Source of the DNA: Bacillus sp. FJAT-27445
Lineage (GTDB): Bacteria > Bacillota > Bacilli > Bacillales > Cytobacillaceae
NCBI RefSeq assembly: GCF_001510665.1
Contig: NZ_LMTI01000007.1
Span: 80,197-144,196 of the forward strand
DNA: 64,000 nucleotides
Direction of reading: 5' to 3'
Shown here: positions 53,319-62,938 of the stretch, piece by piece
Layout of the letters: every line of letters starts with the position of its first letter
Numbering within the stretch: the first letter of the stretch is position 1
Notes under the pieces: model-generated
The model's input: only the letters and a program-made list of their open reading frames with translations
Databases searched by the model: none
Told to the model about the DNA's origin: nothing
Translations under genes and position numbers: made by a program

Positions 53319-54341
53319 CTATTTTTGCATTCCGAGTGCTTCAAGAAGCTTCTGTACCTGGCCTTCCTGATCCTTCAAAAACTGTTTGAAATCCTCGCTG
53401 TTTTTGTATTCCATTTCCCATCCCTGGGATTCAACTTCTGCCTTCCATTCAGGGGTTTCAACGAGTTTGGCGATTGCCTTGTCCCAATATCCCTTTGCTT
53501 CATCAGACATTTTCTCAGGTCCAAACACACCGCGCCAAATTGTAAATTCGGCGTTTACCCCCTGTTCCTTCGCGGTTGGAACATCAGCATAGTCCCCCCC
53601 GAGGCGGTCAGAAGAAGTGACAGCAAGAACCTTTACCTTTCCGGCCTTCACGAATTCCTTAACGCTCGACGCGTCGGTTCCAATGACATCGGCATTCCCG
53701 CCAAGAAGAGCGGTAATGGCTTCGCCTCCGCCATCATAGGAAACATATTTTACCTTAGTAGGGTCAATACCGTATTCAAATGCAGGCAGGATGGAAATCA
53801 AATGGTCCATCGAGCCTGGGGCGGAACCTCCTGCGAATGTCAGCTTGGAAGGATCCTTTTTCACCTCATCCAAAACAGATTTCAAATCAGTAAACTTGGA
53901 ATCAGCCTTGACGACAATCGCTCCGTAATCACGTGTCAATTGGGCCAAAGGAGTCGTGTTTGCATACCCGTATGGGCTGTTTCCTTCTTTTTTAAGGTTG
54001 TTGATAATAATCGGCGGTGAATTAACGAACAGCATATCATTGTTGGATGCCTGCTGGGTTGCGTATTCAGCCATGAAGACCGCCCCCCCGCCGCCAGGTT
54101 TATTCTCCACCGTCAATGGCTGCTTGACCAATTTTGTTCCACTAAGGATCTTTGTAAACGAACGCGCTGTCAGATCCCAACCCCCACCGGCACCTGAGGG
54201 AGCAACTACAGTGATCGATTTTTTAGGATAGCCTGTCCCCTCTTTTTTCTCCCCTGACGTTTCCTTTTCGCTGCAAGCGCCAAGGCTTAACGCAAGTGCC
54301 CCCGCCACAGCAAATGCTGTCATTTTCCTTAGAATCTTCAT
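53319..54341 (-). CDS. tctC: Tripartite tricarboxylate transporter, binding lipoprotein
   Basis: 340 residues of the Bug/TctC receptor family. A lipoprotein signal ends in LSLGACS. Binding-pocket segments are TVVAPSGAGGGWDLTAR, NKPGGGGAVFMAEYA and GSAPGSMDHLISI, plus a GADVIGTDASSVKEF-type hinge region. AAGGGGG precedes the ATG at 54341; the longer frame from 54395 starts before that site and is rejected. It captures the substrate outside the membrane and hands it to TctAB. The substrate (citrate or another organic acid) is inferred from the neighbouring CitST-like pair. Confidence 0.92.
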   Translation of the reverse strand: MKILRKMTAFAVAGALALSLGACSEKETSGEKKEGTGYPKKSITVVAPSGAGGGWDLTARSFTKILSGTKLVKQPLTVENKPGGGGAVFMAEYATQQASNNDMLFVNSPPIIINNLKKEGNSPYGYANTTPLAQLTRDYGAIVVKADSKFTDLKSVLDEVKKDPSKLTFAGGSAPGSMDHLISILPAFEYGIDPTKVKYVSYDGGGEAITALLGGNADVIGTDASSVKEFVKAGKVKVLAVTSSDRLGGDYADVPTAKEQGVNAEFTIWRGVFGPEKMSDEAKGYWDKAIAKLVETPEWKAEVESQGWEMEYKNSEDFKQFLKDQEGQVQKLLEALGMQK

Positions 54342-54365
54342 TGATATCCCCCTTGTAAAATAAAA

Positions 54366-54379
54366 TGAAAACGTTTTCT
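54366..54379 (-). promoter_or_regulatory. CcpA cre site in tctC leader
   Basis: TGAAAACGTTTTCT matches the cre consensus WTGNAANCGNWNNCW. It lies 25 bases before the tctC start and downstream of a TATAAT -10 (minus strand, 54416-54411), a roadblock position for glucose repression. Confidence 0.8.
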
Positions 54380-54576
54380 TAATTTTATTAAACATTTAGA
54401 AAATTGAAATATTATATTTTTAAACGTCATTAAAAACTTAAACTTAATTTTGTTTATATTGTTCATACTCAAGAAGCTGCCTAAAAGAAAAAGCCCCCTT
54501 AGTGGAGGCGTCAAATTTTTTGTTATTGAAAAGCAAACTGCGATTCCATTTTTAAAAAGTAGGGCAGCCCTATTCC

Positions 54577-56256
54577 TCATTCCGCAAGCGGTATCGTAAT
54601 AGTGATGAGCGTCCCCTCATCCACGCGGCTCTGGTAAACGATGCTCCCATGATGCTGCTTAATGATTTTATTACAAATCATCAATCCGAGTCCTGTCCCC
54701 TTCTCCTTGAGGGTGTAAAAAGGCTCACCGAGGCGCGGGAGAATCTCTTCTGGAATGCCGCAGCCCTGGTCCTGTACGGTAATAACACATTCCTTGGTTT
54801 GACCTTTCCGAAGAGTGATTTGGATATCCCCTCCGTCCTCCATCGCTTCCATTGCGTTCTTAAAAATGTTCAGGAACACCTGCTTAATTTGATTCTTCTC
54901 ACATTTAATAAAAAATGTTGGTTCTTCATATCGGAAACTATATTGAACGTCTTTCAAATGAGCCTCAGGTGAAAGAATATCAATCGTATTTTCAATGATG
55001 TCCCTTATATTTGCCCTGACAAGGGTAATAGCCTGGGGCTTGCCAAGCGAAAGCATCTCGCTTGTGATTGTTTCAATCCGGCTCAATTCACTCAAAATTA
55101 AGTCATTGAACTTAAACCCCGGATTTTCTGCCTTATAAAGCTGGACAAATCCCTTAATTGTTGTAAGGGGATTACGGATTTCATGGGCTACCCCCGCGGC
55201 AAGCTCGCCAACTACCGATAGCTTTTCGGACTGCAAAAGAATTTCCTCCGATTTTTTCCGCTCGGTTATATCCCTGCTCACGATTACAATATTTTCTATT
55301 GATTGACCTTCTTTTTTTACAGGCATGCAACGGGATTCAAATTCAATCCAGCGGCCATCTTTATGGTGCAATCTCAGTTCAACAGAAAGGGTTTCTTTAT
55401 TTTCAAAAATATTTTCAATCTCCCGCCGGCACATGTCCAAATCCTCTGGATGGACGGTATCCCATATCCCCATTGTGTCAAGCTCTTGGCAGCTGTAGCC
55501 CAACGCGCTTTCATGGGAAGGGGAGATATAATTGAAGGATTGGTCCTTGCCCATAACGATAATGAGGTCGGAGGTGTTTTCAGCGATAAGCCGGTACTTT
55601 CCCTCGCTCTCAATCAAACTCTTCTTCATTGCTTTTTTTTCCGAAATGGTCCTGTGAAGTTTTTCATACGACTCGATAAGGAGAGCGCCTAACAAGACCC
55701 CAAAAAGAACAAAAATCAGGTATTGGAGGTGAAAAAGAGGTTCATTCCGAAAGACCCCAAAAACGAACGGAACCATGACGATATAAATTGCTGCATAGAA
55801 TACGTAAAGGATGACGCATTTAAGCGCTGGCCGCACATGGGCATATTTTCGATGAATTAGCGTAAACGCCGCCATAATCACAAACCAGCCTCCGATTGCC
55901 GGCAGCCAGTTCGGGCTTTCCATCAATCTGGCACCAAGGGCAATGCCCCCTGCAAGCAAACCTGGAAGCGGCCCGAGGTAAGCAAAAACAAGGATAAGCA
56001 CCGCATACCGGATATCGTATGAATATCCGTTCTCGTGAATTGATAGCTGTACGAGTATGGAGGAAACAATACCTGCATACAAACCAGCAAGCACGCGAAA
56101 ATGTTTAATTGGATTAAGCTTTATGAACGAACGAATAACCAATGGAGTATTTACCATTAATGAAAAAATGGAAAGGTTCAAAACATAATCCAGCAACATT
56201 CCAACGCCCCCGGTCACATACAACAAAATGGTATTTCTATTTTCAGTAAACCACAT
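54577..56256 (-). CDS. Orphan 5TM-LYT/PAS histidine kinase, sporulation-kinase type
   Basis: 559 residues. An N-terminal membrane domain of about six helices resembles the 5TMR-LYT sensors (GPLPGLLAGGIALGARL). It is followed by a PAS domain (about 215-335, YRLIAENTSDLIIVM ... GYSCQEL), a HisKA box GELAAGVAHEIRNPLTTIKGF, and an ATPase domain with NIFKNAMEAM, DQGCGIP and GTGLGLMI. The HisKA style is that of KinA-KinE kinases feeding the Spo0F/Spo0A phosphorelay, and no response regulator lies beside it. The ATG at 56256 has a weak site; an ATG at residue 20 (56199) has GGGGG seven bases upstream, so the true protein may be 19 residues shorter. Confidence 0.85.
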   Translation of the reverse strand: MWFTENRNTILLYVTGGVGMLLDYVLNLSIFSLMVNTPLVIRSFIKLNPIKHFRVLAGLYAGIVSSILVQLSIHENGYSYDIRYAVLILVFAYLGPLPGLLAGGIALGARLMESPNWLPAIGGWFVIMAAFTLIHRKYAHVRPALKCVILYVFYAAIYIVMVPFVFGVFRNEPLFHLQYLIFVLFGVLLGALLIESYEKLHRTISEKKAMKKSLIESEGKYRLIAENTSDLIIVMGKDQSFNYISPSHESALGYSCQELDTMGIWDTVHPEDLDMCRREIENIFENKETLSVELRLHHKDGRWIEFESRCMPVKKEGQSIENIVIVSRDITERKKSEEILLQSEKLSVVGELAAGVAHEIRNPLTTIKGFVQLYKAENPGFKFNDLILSELSRIETITSEMLSLGKPQAITLVRANIRDIIENTIDILSPEAHLKDVQYSFRYEEPTFFIKCEKNQIKQVFLNIFKNAMEAMEDGGDIQITLRKGQTKECVITVQDQGCGIPEEILPRLGEPFYTLKEKGTGLGLMICNKIIKQHHGSIVYQSRVDEGTLITITIPLAE

Positions 56257-56291
56257 TATTCCCCATATTTATACAATTTTATCAAAAATAA

Positions 56292-56321
56292 ACAAACCCC
56301 GCTTTACTGGGCGGGGTTTGT
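56292..56321. terminator. Terminator downstream of S9 peptidase gene
   Basis: Perfect 11-base arms ACAAACCCCGC/GCGGGGTTTGT with an eight-base loop, T-rich on the minus strand, where it serves the S9 gene ending at 56382. Confidence 0.9.
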
Positions 56322-56381
56322 TTTAAGCGGCATGGGGAGATAAGATTCGCTCTCCTTCTTGCCATTATTCTCATGTCTACA

Positions 56382-58181
56382 TTACAATACGGCTGTTGCG
56401 GCCTTTCCAATGTGTTCATCAAGGAAGTCAGCGACGCCAGAATAGGCGGTAATGTTATTTTTTAATTTTACGAAGAAATGGCCTTCATCCTCGAAACGGA
56501 TGTACTGGACCGGATGGTTCCTGGCTTTCAATTCATCGACCATTTGCTCGGTTTCCTCGATTGGCACACGAGGGTCGTTCGCTCCGTGGAGCATCATAAC
56601 CGGGCATTCGATATCCTTCGTCCGGTGCAGCGGGTCAATTTCATTGAAGAAATCGCCGTCCGCTTCAATGCTCCCATATTCCGCTTCCCTTAGCTTGCGG
56701 CGCCAAACACTCGTATTTTCCAGGAAGGTCCGGAAGCTTGAAATCCCGACAATATCGATTGCAGCGGCCCACAGCTTCGGATAGTGGGTGATGGCTGCAA
56801 GAACCATGAAGCCTCCATAACTTCGTCCCATGATAGCAATTTTATCAGGATCGGCGTTTCCTTCCTTCTTCAGCCAATCGACAAGCGCCACTAGATCCTT
56901 AACCGAATCCATCCTCTGCCTCACATCATCCAGGTGTGTATAGCTCTTCCCATAACCGGTGCTCCCTCTTACATTCGGCGTGCAAACTGCATACCCGCGG
57001 CTCAGGAAATATTGCAGGAATGGATTATAGACTGCGCGGATTTGCGACTCAGGCCCGCCGTGGACAAACACAACGACCGGCAGCTTTCCTTCGGCGTCTT
57101 TCGGCCTGTAATAAAAAGCCGGGACTTCTAGGCCATCAAACGACGTAAACGTGATTAGCTCCGGTGCAATGAGCTGCTCTTCAACAACCGGCAGGCTCGA
57201 TACGAAGGTCATTCTTCTTGTATTCTTCGATTCTATATCCAGCTCCCATATGTCAGATGGCTGGGTCGAGCCATTCAGCACATAAGCAAGCTTTTTGCTG
57301 TCCGGTGAAAAAGATAATTCCGAAATAACCCCGGCTGGCGTTTCCCAAGTTGCGATTGAGCTGTCTTCAATCTGATAAATCACGCCCTTTGAAATTCCAC
57401 CGGCATTGACTGAATAGGCAAGAAGACTCTTATCCTTGCTCATCGCCAGGCCCTCAAGATCCCATTCCCTCTCGTCAAGCCATTCCAATTCTTTCGTAGC
57501 AGCCGTTATGGCGGCCAAGGCTACGAATTCGCGGTCCTTGTTTGTCAAAACGTAAATGGTCCCGCCATCCTTGCTGAAGTCTGGGCTTTCGAATTTCGCT
57601 TCGCCTTCATGGAGGGTCAGCCAGGAAACATCCCCGCTATCAAGATTGAGCAGTCCAAGGTCGTTATCCAGATTGGTATTGACTCTGTCAATCAACAGAG
57701 ATTGGCCATCAGGGGACCATTTAACCGCATGGTACATGCCATCCCCCTGGTAAACCTTTTTAAACTCAAGCGTTTCTAGGTTTTGAACATAAATATCAAA
57801 CTGCGCGGCATTCCTCCGGTTGCTCGACCACGCAATCCAGTTTCCATCAGGGGAGCTTCCTCCATATTGATGGATATGGTCAGGGGAATCGGTAAGCGGC
57901 ACAAGAGTTCCGTCGTCATTCAATAGGAAAAGCTGCTGCTTCTCGTTTACTCCGGCATCCATGCCGATGACCCGTTTGGACGTTCCGGATATGTAGCTTA
58001 CAAACATAATTCTTTCTTCCGTAAATGAATTTTGCGATGGCCAGCCCCCTTTTAGGCTGAGCTCCCAAACCTGAGGCAGGCCTGTGTAATCGGTGATGAA
58101 GCTGATCTTATCGCCATTCGGGTGGTAAATCGGTTTTTTTGCCGTCCGGACGTGCAAAAATGGCTGGATTCCTATTGTCAT
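56382..58181 (-). CDS. S9-family prolyl oligopeptidase-type serine peptidase
   Basis: 599 residues without a signal peptide, so cytoplasmic. The N-terminal part (to about 330) is a beta-propeller with repeated SPDG-type turns (SSPDGNWIAWSSN, WSPDGQSLLID, FSPDSKKLAYV). The C-terminal alpha/beta-hydrolase has the nucleophile in IMGRSYGGFM, the Asp in GANDPRVP and the His in EDEGHFF; VFVHGGPESQ precedes the oxyanion site. It probably cleaves short peptides, acting with the M20 enzymes next to it and the DtpT importer. It differs from B. subtilis YuxL by its shorter length (YuxL about 657). It is monocistronic. Confidence 0.88.
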   Translation of the reverse strand: MTIGIQPFLHVRTAKKPIYHPNGDKISFITDYTGLPQVWELSLKGGWPSQNSFTEERIMFVSYISGTSKRVIGMDAGVNEKQQLFLLNDDGTLVPLTDSPDHIHQYGGSSPDGNWIAWSSNRRNAAQFDIYVQNLETLEFKKVYQGDGMYHAVKWSPDGQSLLIDRVNTNLDNDLGLLNLDSGDVSWLTLHEGEAKFESPDFSKDGGTIYVLTNKDREFVALAAITAATKELEWLDEREWDLEGLAMSKDKSLLAYSVNAGGISKGVIYQIEDSSIATWETPAGVISELSFSPDSKKLAYVLNGSTQPSDIWELDIESKNTRRMTFVSSLPVVEEQLIAPELITFTSFDGLEVPAFYYRPKDAEGKLPVVVFVHGGPESQIRAVYNPFLQYFLSRGYAVCTPNVRGSTGYGKSYTHLDDVRQRMDSVKDLVALVDWLKKEGNADPDKIAIMGRSYGGFMVLAAITHYPKLWAAAIDIVGISSFRTFLENTSVWRRKLREAEYGSIEADGDFFNEIDPLHRTKDIECPVMMLHGANDPRVPIEETEQMVDELKARNHPVQYIRFEDEGHFFVKLKNNITAYSGVADFLDEHIGKAATAVL

Positions 58182-58247
58182 TGGTTTCTGTCCTTTCTTT
58201 TTAGCATGTTGATTTTGGATGTCGATTCCCTTTGTTCACTTATAAAA

Positions 58248-59657
58248 TCAAGCTTCGATTGTCTCAGTGGCTAGCTTCATGGCTTCCGGGAATCCGGCGA
58301 GCATATGGGCCATGTGGACAATTCCCTCCTCAAAATCCTGGAGGCGGATTGATTCATTCGGTGCATGCGCCTTCGATTTTACCCACCCCACTCCTGTACT
58401 GACGATTGGAAGCTGAAGGGTTTCGCCGAAAATATACATCGGCCCTGTTCCCGCTGAGTTTGGCGCCAATACGCAGCCGGCTTCGTACACTTCATTGGCC
58501 GTTGCAATAACGTGCTGAATGAATGGATGGTTGTAATCAGAGCGGTATGCTTTCTGCCCGTTAAGGGAGGTGACCTTCACATCGTGGAATCCATGCTTCT
58601 CCAAATGCTTTTCGACGCAATGCAGAATATGGTCAGGATCCTGGCCGGGTACAAGCCTGCAATCAATCTTTGCTTTCGCGCTTTTTGGAAGGACGGTTTT
58701 CGCTCCTTCGCCAGTATAGCCGCTGACTATTCCGCAAATCGTCATCGTTGGATGGAACACCATCGCTTCACGCGGGTCTTCCCCTTTAGCCTCGGTGATG
58801 AGCGGCCGCGTCAGCCCGTACAAATTGGCGGTGGCTTCTTCATCAAATGGGAGTGCCCTGACCGCCGCCAGTTCCTCTTCCGTTGGCGGAATGATACCAT
58901 CGTAAAAGCCTTCCACCAAAATTTCGTTTCGTTCGTTCCTCATAGTACCCAGCGCTTGGACAAGCCGCCAAGCCGCATTATCCACATAGGCACCAACGGA
59001 AGAGTGCATATCAATATCGGACCCAATGCAGGAAAGCTCGAGATACGCCATCCCCTTTATACCCGCGACCATATTGATTCGCTCTTCACCATCTTTTCCG
59101 CCAAATTCCCAAATGCAAGCATCGGCCGCAAACAAATCATTGTACTTCTCCAAATACGGGGCCAAATTCGGACTGCCTATTTCCTCTTCCCCTTCAATGA
59201 GGAATTTAATATTGCACGGAAGGCCGCCTTCCGCTTTCTGCAGCACTCTTATGGCGGCAAGCCTGGCTACGAGGTCGCCCTTATTATCCGCTACCCCGCG
59301 CGCAAACAGGATACCTTTAACAACGACCGGGTTGAACGGTTCGGAATGCCACTCCTCAAGCGGATCCGGCGGCTGGACATCATAGTGGTTATAGAACAAT
59401 AACGTCTTTTCAGAATCTCCGCCCTCCCCGGCAGGGAAAAATGCATAAACAACCGGATTCCCGCCAAGGTCATCGAGAACCTGGGCTTCACCGCCAGCAT
59501 CCTGGACCATATTCACAACAAAAGCAACTGTTTCCGAAATTGCTGTATTCTGGGCAGAAATCGTCGGCAGCCTCAAATACTCTTTCAAAACTTCAACCGC
59601 CCCTGGCACCTGCTTCTTTGTATAGTGTTTCAAATCCTCTAACTGCAGCCTGGCCAT
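58248..59657 (-). CDS. M20-family dipeptidase
   Basis: 469 residues. Zinc ligands and catalytic residues lie in NHYDVQPPDP, GVADNKGD, EGEEEIGSPNL and a late His in SKAHAPNES; the lid dimerisation domain lies between about 205 and 370. The layout matches the carnosinase-like CNDP dipeptidases rather than the shorter PepV or DapE. AAAGGAGG lies seven bases before the ATG. It probably hydrolyses dipeptides in the cytoplasm. A degenerate 21-base repeat lies in its upstream region. Confidence 0.88.
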   Translation of the reverse strand: MARLQLEDLKHYTKKQVPGAVEVLKEYLRLPTISAQNTAISETVAFVVNMVQDAGGEAQVLDDLGGNPVVYAFFPAGEGGDSEKTLLFYNHYDVQPPDPLEEWHSEPFNPVVVKGILFARGVADNKGDLVARLAAIRVLQKAEGGLPCNIKFLIEGEEEIGSPNLAPYLEKYNDLFAADACIWEFGGKDGEERINMVAGIKGMAYLELSCIGSDIDMHSSVGAYVDNAAWRLVQALGTMRNERNEILVEGFYDGIIPPTEEELAAVRALPFDEEATANLYGLTRPLITEAKGEDPREAMVFHPTMTICGIVSGYTGEGAKTVLPKSAKAKIDCRLVPGQDPDHILHCVEKHLEKHGFHDVKVTSLNGQKAYRSDYNHPFIQHVIATANEVYEAGCVLAPNSAGTGPMYIFGETLQLPIVSTGVGWVKSKAHAPNESIRLQDFEEGIVHMAHMLAGFPEAMKLATETIEA

Positions 59658-59823
59658 AAACCTGCCTCCTTTTAAAATACGTCAATAAGTATTTCGTTAC
59701 CCGAAGTACTAATTCCTTCTATTTTTCTAAATATTCTTTTAAAAAGCGAATTGACGCCTGGCACCCACGGTCGATATTTTCCGTATAAAAGGCATCATTC
59801 CATGGTTGGTACCTTCTTACTTA

Positions 59824-59925
59824 GGTTTGGCTGAATCTTTTACTGGTTTGGCCGAATAACCAAAGGTTTGACGAAATTTCCTACGGATTAGACCGAATTC
59901 CTTTCCTCTATTACCGAAAACGCCA
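59824..59925. repeat. Degenerate repeat of about 21 bases upstream of M20 gene
   Basis: Units begin GGTTTGGCTGAAT, GGTTTGGCCGAAT, GGTTTGACGAAAT, GGATTAGACCGAAT and CTATTACCGAAA. The GAA element recurs at 59833, 59854, 59873, 59895 and 59916, a mean step of 20.75, the same mean as at the cypC upstream array though the sequence differs. Confidence 0.65.
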
Positions 59926-59979
59926 TTTTTCGTTTTATAAAAAGAACAAAAGCCCACATCCCGTAACACGTAAAATGGA

Positions 59980-60012
59980 CAAAAAAAAGAGAGACAGCGA
60001 TAAAACTGTCTC
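59980..60012 (-). terminator. Terminator of M20/M42-like peptidase gene
   Basis: GAGACAG/CTGTCTC arms with an eight-base loop, followed by TCTTTTTTTT on the minus strand. Confidence 0.88.
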
Positions 60013-60022
60013 CCAACCTATA

Positions 60023-61297
60023 TCAACGCTTCCGCAACAGCGGCTGGGATACTCTATCCATTCCAACGAGTCCGAGGATAGTAAGGAAGATGTTCTGCAC
60101 TCCCTTGTACGCTCCGGCCGGTTCATAATATTCCTCGAGAGTATGGCATCCGCCAACCCCGCCTCCTCCGCCGAGCGTAACCGCGGGTATGCCCAGGCTG
60201 ATCGGCACATTGGAATCCGTGCTGATTGGCCCGCCTAATTCAGGTTCAAAACCTAGAGCTGTAGAAGAAGCCATCGCCGCTTGGACTATCATGCTGTCTT
60301 TAGGCTGCGAACCCGCCGGCCTGTCCCCGACAAGATTTATTTCCACCCGAATTGCATCCGTGTCCCAACGCTTATTTTCAGCGTCAGCCGCTTCCCTCAC
60401 AATACCCATAGCCTTTTCCTCAAGCTCTGCAAGGGCATCAGGTGAAACGGAACGCAAATCAAGCAGCATTTCTGCGCTAGCGGAAATCGTATTGACCGAT
60501 GTCCCTCCTGTAATAGTACCGACCGTGAATGTCGTTTTCGGTTCGGCAGGGGTCTCGAGATCGCCAATTCCCGCAATCGCCCGGCCCAGCGCATGAATGG
60601 CGCTTGGTTTTCCGAAATCTCCGAAGCTGTGCCCGCCTGGCCCGATATAAGAAATATGATAGCGTCGGCTTCCTGTTCCAAGATAGGTAATTCGTTCGGG
60701 ACTGCCCGGTTCGATTGAAATAAAGCCATCAATCTCCTTGTTATTTTCAAACAGCGCTTTGACTCCGTTCAGGTCGCCAAGTCCCTCTTCCCCTACGGTA
60801 GCGCCAAACAAAATATCCCCAACCGTTTGTATCCCTGTTTTTTCAAATGCCCGCAGCAATGTCAGGACGGCGGCAAGCCCACGCCCGTCATCAGAGATGC
60901 CTGGCGCGTAAATTCTTCCATCCCTTTGCTTCGCTTTCACGTCGGTGCCTTCGGGAAAAACGGTATCAAGATGGGCGCATACCACAAGCTTGGGTCCAGC
61001 GCCAGTCCCACGCCGGATTCCAAAAACATTTCCATTGCTGTCTGTTCCGACATTTTGAAGGCCGTACCCGATTAATCTTCTTTTATAATCGAGTCCACGA
61101 ATCGACTCCGCAAACGTCGGTGCTGAAATTTCGGTTATCGCAATTTGCTCGCTTGTCGTATAATCGTTATCCTCTTCAAGAAAGTTCAGGCCTGCTTGAA
61201 CCTGCGCCTCTTTTAAAAGCAATTCATACATGTTTTTTGTTTGTTCTGATATCAACTCACTTGTATTTTCCGTGCCTTGCTCCAATTTGTTTGCCAT
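60023..61297 (-). CDS. M20-family peptidase, PepT-like
   Basis: 424 residues. Metal-binding and catalytic segments are CAHLDTVFPEG, PGISDDGRGLA, GATVGEEGLGD, SIEPG and a C-terminal GGCHTLEEYYEP; the dimerisation insert covers about 205-320 (HISYIGPGGHSFGDFGKPSAIHAL). It is probably a cytoplasmic tripeptidase or aminoacylase-like enzyme. AGGAGG lies eight bases before the ATG at 61297; the longer frame from 61369 has no comparable site. It is transcribed alone, on the same strand as the other two peptidases, each with separate signals. Confidence 0.85.
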   Translation of the reverse strand: MANKLEQGTENTSELISEQTKNMYELLLKEAQVQAGLNFLEEDNDYTTSEQIAITEISAPTFAESIRGLDYKRRLIGYGLQNVGTDSNGNVFGIRRGTGAGPKLVVCAHLDTVFPEGTDVKAKQRDGRIYAPGISDDGRGLAAVLTLLRAFEKTGIQTVGDILFGATVGEEGLGDLNGVKALFENNKEIDGFISIEPGSPERITYLGTGSRRYHISYIGPGGHSFGDFGKPSAIHALGRAIAGIGDLETPAEPKTTFTVGTITGGTSVNTISASAEMLLDLRSVSPDALAELEEKAMGIVREAADAENKRWDTDAIRVEINLVGDRPAGSQPKDSMIVQAAMASSTALGFEPELGGPISTDSNVPISLGIPAVTLGGGGGVGGCHTLEEYYEPAGAYKGVQNIFLTILGLVGMDRVSQPLLRKR

Positions 61298-61514
61298 AAT
61301 TCCATCCTCCTGCATTGTCATTGGCTTTCCACCTACAACTATACTCCGATAATTCAGAAAATTAAACAAGCATCTTTTTTCATATTTAATAAGAGACTGG
61401 CTCTGGTACTTTATTTCTATTCGTTTCTCAAAACAAACCTTTTTTCATTTTTGAACTGAATTTTCCGGCGATTGGAGTAAACTTTAAATTGTGGGATTAT
61501 TTTGTAAATTATAA

Positions 61515-61542
61515 TTGACAGATTCTGTATACCTTTTATGAT
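61515..61542 (+). promoter_or_regulatory. Promoter of the membrane/TPR/AAA operon
   Basis: TTGACA (61515-61520), a 16-base spacer and TATGAT (61537-61542), close to the housekeeping consensus. It lies about 39 bases before the first gene. Confidence 0.65.
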
Positions 61543-61580
61543 AGAAAGAGAACGAAGAAATGAGGAGCAGGGGGAACTAT

Positions 61581-62042
61581 ATGTCGTCAAATGCGGATTT
61601 ACTGCGGCCTTCACTTACGAAAGGATGGAAGGTTACTAAAACCTTTGATATCAACCGCCTTTTCCTGGTAGCCTTTTTTGGCGGTGCAATTCCAATGATG
61701 ATTCTTGGGACCAGAAACGCGAAGTGGCTCAATGTCCCTAAAAACACGATCAATCTTTTACTTGGAGCTGGAATGCTTATCTTTATTGGAGAGTTGGCAC
61801 TATTTCATTTTTATTTCAGTGATTTTTCCGTTAATGGAGACCGGACACCACGTTACATTATGAGAGCTTTGAATATAATCCTATTCTTTTTTTACAGATT
61901 CGCCCTAAAGAAGCCGTTTCAACAGCATCTATTTACAAACAATAACGAGATTCAGCCCCTTCTTAAGCCTGCGATTCTATGGATTCTCATTGGTGGGACC
62001 ATTGAGTTAGCTTTGTTTGGCGGGATAGCTGTATTATTGTAA
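61581..62042 (+). CDS. Unknown membrane protein, first gene of TPR/AAA operon
   Basis: 153 residues. A polar N-terminus of about 25 residues precedes four predicted transmembrane helices (about 28-43, 56-77, 97-115 and 132-152). The segment VAFFGGAIPMMILGTRNAKWL is the most distinctive; no family is recognised. GGGGGA precedes the ATG at 61581 by about six bases; an open frame from 61560 starts before that site. It lies 20 bases before the TPR gene, so the three genes are probably co-transcribed. It could be the membrane partner or substrate of the AAA+ ATPase, which is inference from position only. Confidence 0.7.
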   Translation: MSSNADLLRPSLTKGWKVTKTFDINRLFLVAFFGGAIPMMILGTRNAKWLNVPKNTINLLLGAGMLIFIGELALFHFYFSDFSVNGDRTPRYIMRALNIILFFFYRFALKKPFQQHLFTNNNEIQPLLKPAILWILIGGTIELALFGGIAVLL

Positions 62043-62062
62043 AACTATTAGGGGGATAGTGC

Positions 62063-62938
62063 ATGGAGACAGTAAATTATGATAAAAATAAGTCCCTAAT
62101 CGATCATTACATAACTTTGAATCGTTATGAGGAGGCTGCCCCTCTAATAGAAAACCTTCTTAGGCACGATCCAAATGATGCCTATGCCCTTTTTAACATG
62201 GCTGTAGTCGAATATTGCCGGGACAACCATGATGAGTCCATAGCACTTTGCAAAGAAGCACTCCAGAATGGATATGATGAATCAGGCTGCTATTATTTCC
62301 TCGGAGTTGTTTATCAAGAAGAGAACAAATTCCAAGAGGCCGAGGAGGCGTTTTTAAATGCCCTTCACCTTGACCCGGAAGACGGGGAAACCTATGCCGC
62401 ATATGCAGAATTAATGTTCAAGGCTGGGCATGAAGAGAAAGCATTAACCTTATTTAAAAAGGCGAAACAGCTCGACCCGGACAACGAGAAAGTCAATCAA
62501 TCCATCCTTCATTATTTTTTTGCGAAATCCGATTCAAACAAACAACTGGAATATATTAAAAAAGTAATGGAAACCTCCACTGGTGATATTCAAAACCTTC
62601 TCAATACGGCTGCCTATCATTTGCTCCGTGGGGAGGATAAGGAAGCCAGGGAACTCGCCAGGCAGGCTTTCCTTCTCGATCCCACTAACGAGGATATTCT
62701 TGAGGTGCTTGCCGAGCTTGATGAAGAGACACACCCGATGTTCTTTCCACAAAGGCTGATAAATAAGGTTGGCGGCCCTGGGGTTCTTTGGCTTGAGTTC
62801 ATTGTAATAAGCTTCATACTGAAATTTTTCGAGCTAAACGTTCTCCTAGTTGTCTACGTTTCTCTCTATATCCTATTAGTCGTCTATACGTGGATTGCCC
62901 CTACCCTCTATAAATGGTTTGTGAAAGGGAAGCTATGA
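62063..62938 (+). CDS. Membrane-anchored TPR protein
   Basis: 291 residues. About five tetratricopeptide repeats occupy residues 8-220; clear ones start at NRYEEAAPLIENLLRHDPND, NKFQEAEEAFLNALHLDPED and GHEEKALTLFKKAKQLDPDN. Two C-terminal transmembrane helices (about 240-258 and 262-282) place the repeats in the cytoplasm against the membrane. TPR arrays bind other proteins, so this may recruit the AAA+ ATPase encoded next, which it overlaps by four bases. TTAGGGGGATAGTGC precedes the ATG. No specific family is recognised. Confidence 0.8.
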   Translation: METVNYDKNKSLIDHYITLNRYEEAAPLIENLLRHDPNDAYALFNMAVVEYCRDNHDESIALCKEALQNGYDESGCYYFLGVVYQEENKFQEAEEAFLNALHLDPEDGETYAAYAELMFKAGHEEKALTLFKKAKQLDPDNEKVNQSILHYFFAKSDSNKQLEYIKKVMETSTGDIQNLLNTAAYHLLRGEDKEARELARQAFLLDPTNEDILEVLAELDEETHPMFFPQRLINKVGGPGVLWLEFIVISFILKFFELNVLLVVYVSLYILLVVYTWIAPTLYKWFVKGKL

